This document shows positions 59,971 to 64,000 of a stretch of 64,000 nt of DNA, one piece after another (position 1 is the stretch's first letter; every line of letters starts with the position of its first letter). A model generated the notes under the pieces. That model was not told where the DNA came from, searched no databases, and saw only the letters and a list, made by a program, of their open reading frames with translations. The DNA is from Eukaryota sp. TZLM1-RC. Lineage: Eukaryota; Metamonada: BaSk clade. The stretch covers positions 3,596,001-3,660,000 of the forward strand of contig JAUPSS010000003.1 of assembly GCA_040285825.1 (NCBI GenBank), read 5' to 3'. Made by a program: the position numbers and the translations under genes.

Positions 59971-60410
59971 CGCTGTTGAAAAAAATCCTCAAATACTCCT
60001 GAGACCAGCAATTGCAATTGCCCAATAAATTTGCAGTAGAGAGAGAAACATTTATCATATTTCTCCTGTTTCAACCACTGTAGGTCCAGGATAATTTCCT
60101 ATTGATACGAGAACAATATGGACAATTATTAAACAAAGGTTAATTGACGATTTATCACCTACACAGACGCTAAAAATGTCCAATACACTAGCCCAACTTA
60201 CGAAATTCAAACCACCTCAGCAATTTGAATTTTGGTCTATTATTCTCAAGATAAACCAGCCATTGTTCAAACAGAAGAGCTAAAAATCCAACAACATTAT
60301 CCACACAGATGGTTTTAATAGTGCAGTGTAATTCGTTCGTCGACACTTGGAAGGCCAGAAATGTAACTAGACAACAAGGCCAGTATTTCTGATCTGTATA
60401 TTGATGATGT
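59971..60410 (+). other. Continuation of the interrupted frame, then unassigned sequence
   Basis: The first 60 bases continue the frame of 56853-57091 and end ...LRPAIAIAQ then a stop. 60021-60077 repeats 6411-6468. 60100-60390 has a broken + frame (FKPPQQFEFWSIILKINQP) with no recognised family. Confidence 0.35.
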
Positions 60411-60540
60411 TGATGTTTTGCCGTTGAGCATTATGCTAGCTGAATGTTAGAATGTTTAGTAAGGCGGGTTAAGATAAAGATAATTTTATTTAATACTATT
60501 ACATATATATACTAAGGTACTCACTAGTGAGAAACCTACA
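60411..60540 (-). repeat. Solo LTR of family A
   Basis: It is an inverted, diverged copy of 770-899 (shared CTCACTAGTGAG, TATATATA, AATAAAATTATCTTTATC and GCATTATGCTAGCT). Taken as starting TGATGTTTTGCC, it is flanked by GATGT on both sides (60406-60410 and 60541-60545), a 5-bp duplication. No internal sequence of family A accompanies it. Confidence 0.65.
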
Positions 60541-60566
60541 GATGTTGAAAATTTTCAATAGTGATA

Positions 60567-60701
60567 TGATGCTTTATCCATATATGATAACAAAGAATAA
60601 GGGTAATTTATTAGAATTTCACCGGCCCTTATAAAGGCCATCACTAGTGAACTATACTATATAAATACAAATGTACTAGACTAATTGTCCACAGTACAAC
60701 A
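60567..60701 (-). repeat. Family B copy 3, 3' LTR (135 bp)
   Basis: It is identical by eye to the LTRs of copy 2. The element runs beyond the right edge, so its other LTR and duplication are not visible. Confidence 0.85.
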
Positions 60702-63700
60702 CTACCTTTTCCCTCTCTTAGATCTCGAACGAGAGCTACGAGAACTGACTGCGGGGGAATTAGTCTTAGATTTGGAATTAGAAGATGCCTTCCGTTTCCT
60801 GGTAGAGTGAGGACTAATAGAGCGCAAATAAGTTTGATATGCCTCAGTGCTTTTGACGTCAGCAACTGGGACAGACGAAGTCTCGCCACCATACCAAACT
60901 GCGGTACAATAAGGAACTTTATCATTGTTCGAATCTACGTAATCAAAGTGATCTATAATTTTAATGATTACAGATTCTTCCATACCGCCAGTAGCAATAT
61001 TCTTATGCCAATCAAGATCTTCTTTAGGGAAGTCTGAAAGGTATAGTTTACAATGATTTATACTTGCCGTAGACATTGAACCAGTGACGAGATTCTTGAG
61101 TAACAAACTTTTATTGGATTTAACTTCTTCAACGAGAAAAGGGCCAGCGAAGCAACCATGGAGTTTACCATTAGTCTTTAATCGCAAAACTAAGTCACCT
61201 TTATTAAAAGGGTTCCTATGTTTGTTAACTTCAGGCAGTTGTTGAGCTTGCCTGAGCTCTGCCTCTTCTCTCTTCTTTGAAATCCTTTCAAGTTTTGCTT
61301 CAAGATCTTTAACAAAGGGAATATTAACATTGGCTGATTTTATTAGTTCAAACATATTACTAGGATCAGCTCTAGGGCTGTGGTCGCTACCAAACATTAA
61401 ATTGTAGGGCGAATGACCAGTAACTTTACTAATAGTTGAATTGATTTGAAGTTGTACAATTGGGATATATTCGCTCCAATTGCTATAATCGCCAGAGTCT
61501 ACCAAAATCTTTCTAAGACTTTGTAAAATGTCTCTGTGTCGTCTTTCTACTAAACCATTGCTTTGTGAAAAGCTAGTTAGTGAACGACTTACTTCAATGT
61601 TTAATAAATCGCATAACCCTTTGAATATGGCATTTGCAAATTCAATACCATTGTCACTATGAATCAACAGTGGGATACCAAAAATTGATACTACACTCCA
61701 TAGGAGGTGATTGGTTGTCTCCACTGCATTCAATTCCTTTACAGGGCAAATGATCGTATACCTAGTGAACGAATCTACAAAAACTATTAAATATTTGAAT
61801 CCATTATCATCTTGTTGTAATGGTCCAATAGTGTCTGCGTTTAAACGTGCAAAAGGTCGATCAGCCCAAAGAGAGCCAGATGATTCAATGACATTTTTAG
61901 GCACATGGGCCGTCTTTTGACATGCTGGGCATCTCTTAATATGGTTAATCATGTCTTTGCGCATGTCGGGCCAAAAGTAATCACTATTGAGTAATTTCTT
62001 TACGCTAGTCGTCACACTAGGATGGCCAACATTTGCATGTCCATGAATGATAGTTAAAGTCTGCTTCTTTAAACTATCTGGGATGACAATCTTCCCACGA
62101 TTGTTGGTATACAATTGAATATCTGAATTATAATTGTAATCTTTATAATAATCAGGATTTGAATCAACATCTATAAGTTGTTCTTGCCTAATTTTTGAGA
62201 TCCAAGTGTCAAATAAATCAAATTTAGTATCCTCAACTGCTTCTTTCAGTGCAGATAAGCTATTAATCGTGGGTAGCTCAATTGTGGACGGTTGAGTAAT
62301 ATCATCCCTTAACAAATTAACTCTAGTTAATAAATTTAAATAGGGTAATTGTTCTTCAACTCTGTGAGGTGCCAAGTTTCTCACTTGTTGGACTCGAGGG
62401 GTTTTGGGTTTGGTATCAACCAATCTAGACAACATGTCTGCCCAATAATTCTCCTCGCCTGCAGTGTAAACTACATCAAAATTGAATTCTGACAATATTG
62501 GTAGCCACCTTTTCACAATTCTGTTCTTTTCAGCAGCTGATATAAGGTATGCTAAGTTTCAATGATCAGTGAATATAGTTAATTTCCTCGAAATTAAATA
62601 ATTTTCTAAACTACTGTCAGTGAGAATTAGTAAAATTGCATACAACTCTTTCTGAAGCACAGACCAATTCTTTTGTGAAGTTGATAATAATCTGCTAAAA
62701 AGGCAATAGGTACAACCTTTTTCTTAATTAGCGGTGTCGTAGGATCTTTAGGTGGGTTAGCTTCTTGCCATATTACTCCACCTACAGCCACATCGGACGT
62801 GTCAGCACTTATTAAAATATGCTTGTCTTCTGAGGGCAATTCAAGAGGGATATTTGCTTTAATAAGATTTATAATCTTACCAGAAGCCTCGTCATGATCA
62901 GAAGTCCACTTGATTTTTGACGGTTTGTTTCTGGTTAATTTGTTGATTGGTTCTATCAAATCAGACAAATTTGGCAACCAGTCACGTATATAATTGATCC
63001 AACCTATAAAACTCCTAACTTCAGGTAATGTCCTGGGTTTGGGTAGGTTGATCAGTCCCTCAATCCTAGATTCATCTATATTACGGGTTTTGTTTACAAA
63101 AATACTACCTAGAATTTTTATTTCATGTTTACAAGTGGTAAAGCTACACTTGGGTAGGCCCAGGTTAACTCTAAAACGTTTGGCGCGTTCTAGGACCGTA
63201 CCTACTCTGGATAGAAATTCATCCAGGGTCGAAGCTACTATTATTATATCATCGATATAAATAAATACGCCCTCAGAATCAAATATTTCCATCATCATGT
63301 TTTGGAAGACTGCAGGAACGTTCTTCAAACCAAAACAAGCCCTTTTAAAACTGATCGACATCCCGGGAATTGATACGGTAGTTTTATCAATATCCTCTTC
63401 TGCAATTTTGAGCTGCCAAAATGCCTTAGGTAAATCTAGAGTTGCTATATAATTAGCTTTACTTAGAAACTCTAAAATGTCGCTAATCCTGGGCAAATTT
63501 GCCTCTACAGGTTTAGTTAAATCATTTACTCCACCAATACCACTAAAATCGCCAGTTAATCGTGGTTTCCTGTGATCAGGGTAAATCACAAGACAGATGG
63601 GACTACTGAATTGAGACTTTGCGGGTACAGCAAATCCATTACGGATCAATTCGTTAAAAATTTCCTCGGCTACCCGTTGTTTTTCTGGGTTTAATCTTCG

Positions 63701-64000
63701 AGGTTTCCTTTTGACGACCTTACTTTCGTCATAAAATGGAATGGTCATCGGCTGACAATCAATTCCATCCGGGTGAGGTAGCCCACTAAATACATTTCTA
63801 TATTTTTCGAGTAGCACGACTAGGCGTTCCTCGTTCCTAATGTCATCCAGGCATATTCTACAGCCCAACTCATCTAACTCATGTCTAAATGTGGAATGCC
63901 CAAAATCATTACCTAAGTCTGATTTATTACTCAATTGTTCTATGAATCTAATTGGTTGACAAATTCTATTATCGAACTCACATTCAGCATTTAAGATGGT
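60702..64000 (-). pseudogene. Family B copy 3 pol (runs off the right edge)
   Basis: 62516-60702 (604 aa) carries the end of RNase H, the H2C2 finger (HGHANVGHPS..CPACQKT), the DDE core (LNADTIGPL, HSDNGIEFAN, GLVERRHRDI) and the basic tail ending SRSKRGKR. Upstream, 63934-62627 carries RT (KPRLTGDFSG, ATLDLPKAFWQL, YIDDIIIVAS) and the start of RNase H. Between them a 1-nt deletion in an A run (near 62700) and a TGA at TDHRNLAY (near 62560) break the RNase H domain. Here the link between RNase H and integrase that is broken in copy 2 is intact. The protease end (about 63950-64000) is cut by the edge. Confidence 0.85.

Noticed and set aside
60406-60548. 8-bp duplication GATGTTGA around the family A solo LTR
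   Set aside because: Taking the LTR to start at TGATG, like other LTRs here, gives a 5-bp duplication and leaves TGA as a chance match; gypsy elements make 4-5 bp.
1-64000. tRNA, rRNA or other structured RNA genes
   Set aside because: None was recognised by eye on either strand. A covariance-model scan would be needed to exclude them.

Overview
The window is eukaryotic and almost certainly animal DNA: AT-rich, with no bacterial operon layout, a few metazoan-type host genes, and a dense nest of transposable elements. Host-like genes are a WBP2-type GRAM protein (2227-2739, +), a RAD21/SCC1 cohesin kleisin (3728-5293, -), a small CDC25/Ych1-type rhodanese phosphatase (5891-6280, -), a PABPN1-type RRM protein (35137-35646, +), a convergent putative PEHE-domain chromatin protein (35728-36639, -) and a weak dynein-heavy-chain-like remnant near 46.7 kb (-). 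Two RAD21 introns are only 32 nt each. Introns this short are known from very few animals, dicyemid mesozoans among them; that placement is an inference only.

Most of the rest is mobile. At least four Ty3/gypsy families are present. Family A: integrase tail and LTR at the left edge, solo LTR at 60.4 kb. Family B: a 6.9 kb element with LTRs at both ends at 26933-33838, a shredded copy at 9.55-22.35 kb, a partial copy from 60567 to the right edge, and a pol fragment at 54.3-56.1 kb. Family D: 37322-44639, with 80-bp LTRs. Family F: a gag at 51155-54267 fused to a family B pol. Related non-LTR (LINE-like) elements, called A, C, D and G here, end in a Cys/His motif and a nuclease-like domain. DNA transposons include a pogo-like DDE remnant, two hAT transposase remnants and a MULE-like insertion with a 9-bp target duplication.

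Three things stand out. (1) 9916-15836 is a tandem array of a gag-only LTR element, seven LTRs of 139-141 bp alternating with six 823-bp units that each encode a 251-aa zinc-knuckle Gag, the whole array flanked by one 4-bp duplication (GAAG). (2) A second LTR-sharing array, 57092-59966, has three 95-bp LTRs and two internal units related to family D, flanked by CAGA. (3) Two decayed copies of a Fanzor-like (eukaryotic TnpB/OrfB homologue) gene lie at 7058-9545 and 23100-26412, both interrupted at the same base by the same 5'-truncated LINE.

The LTR families share a motif just inside the 5' LTR (ATAATTATTGGC or close) and a purine tract before the 3' LTR, so the gag-only and deleted elements may be copied by enzymes from the full gypsy families. 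Nesting gives a relative history: LINE A into Fanzor, then duplication of that block; the gag-only array, LINE C pieces and the MULE-like element into family B copy 1; family B copy 2 into LINE C; family D into a hAT gene; the family D-related array into an unidentified reading frame at 57 kb.
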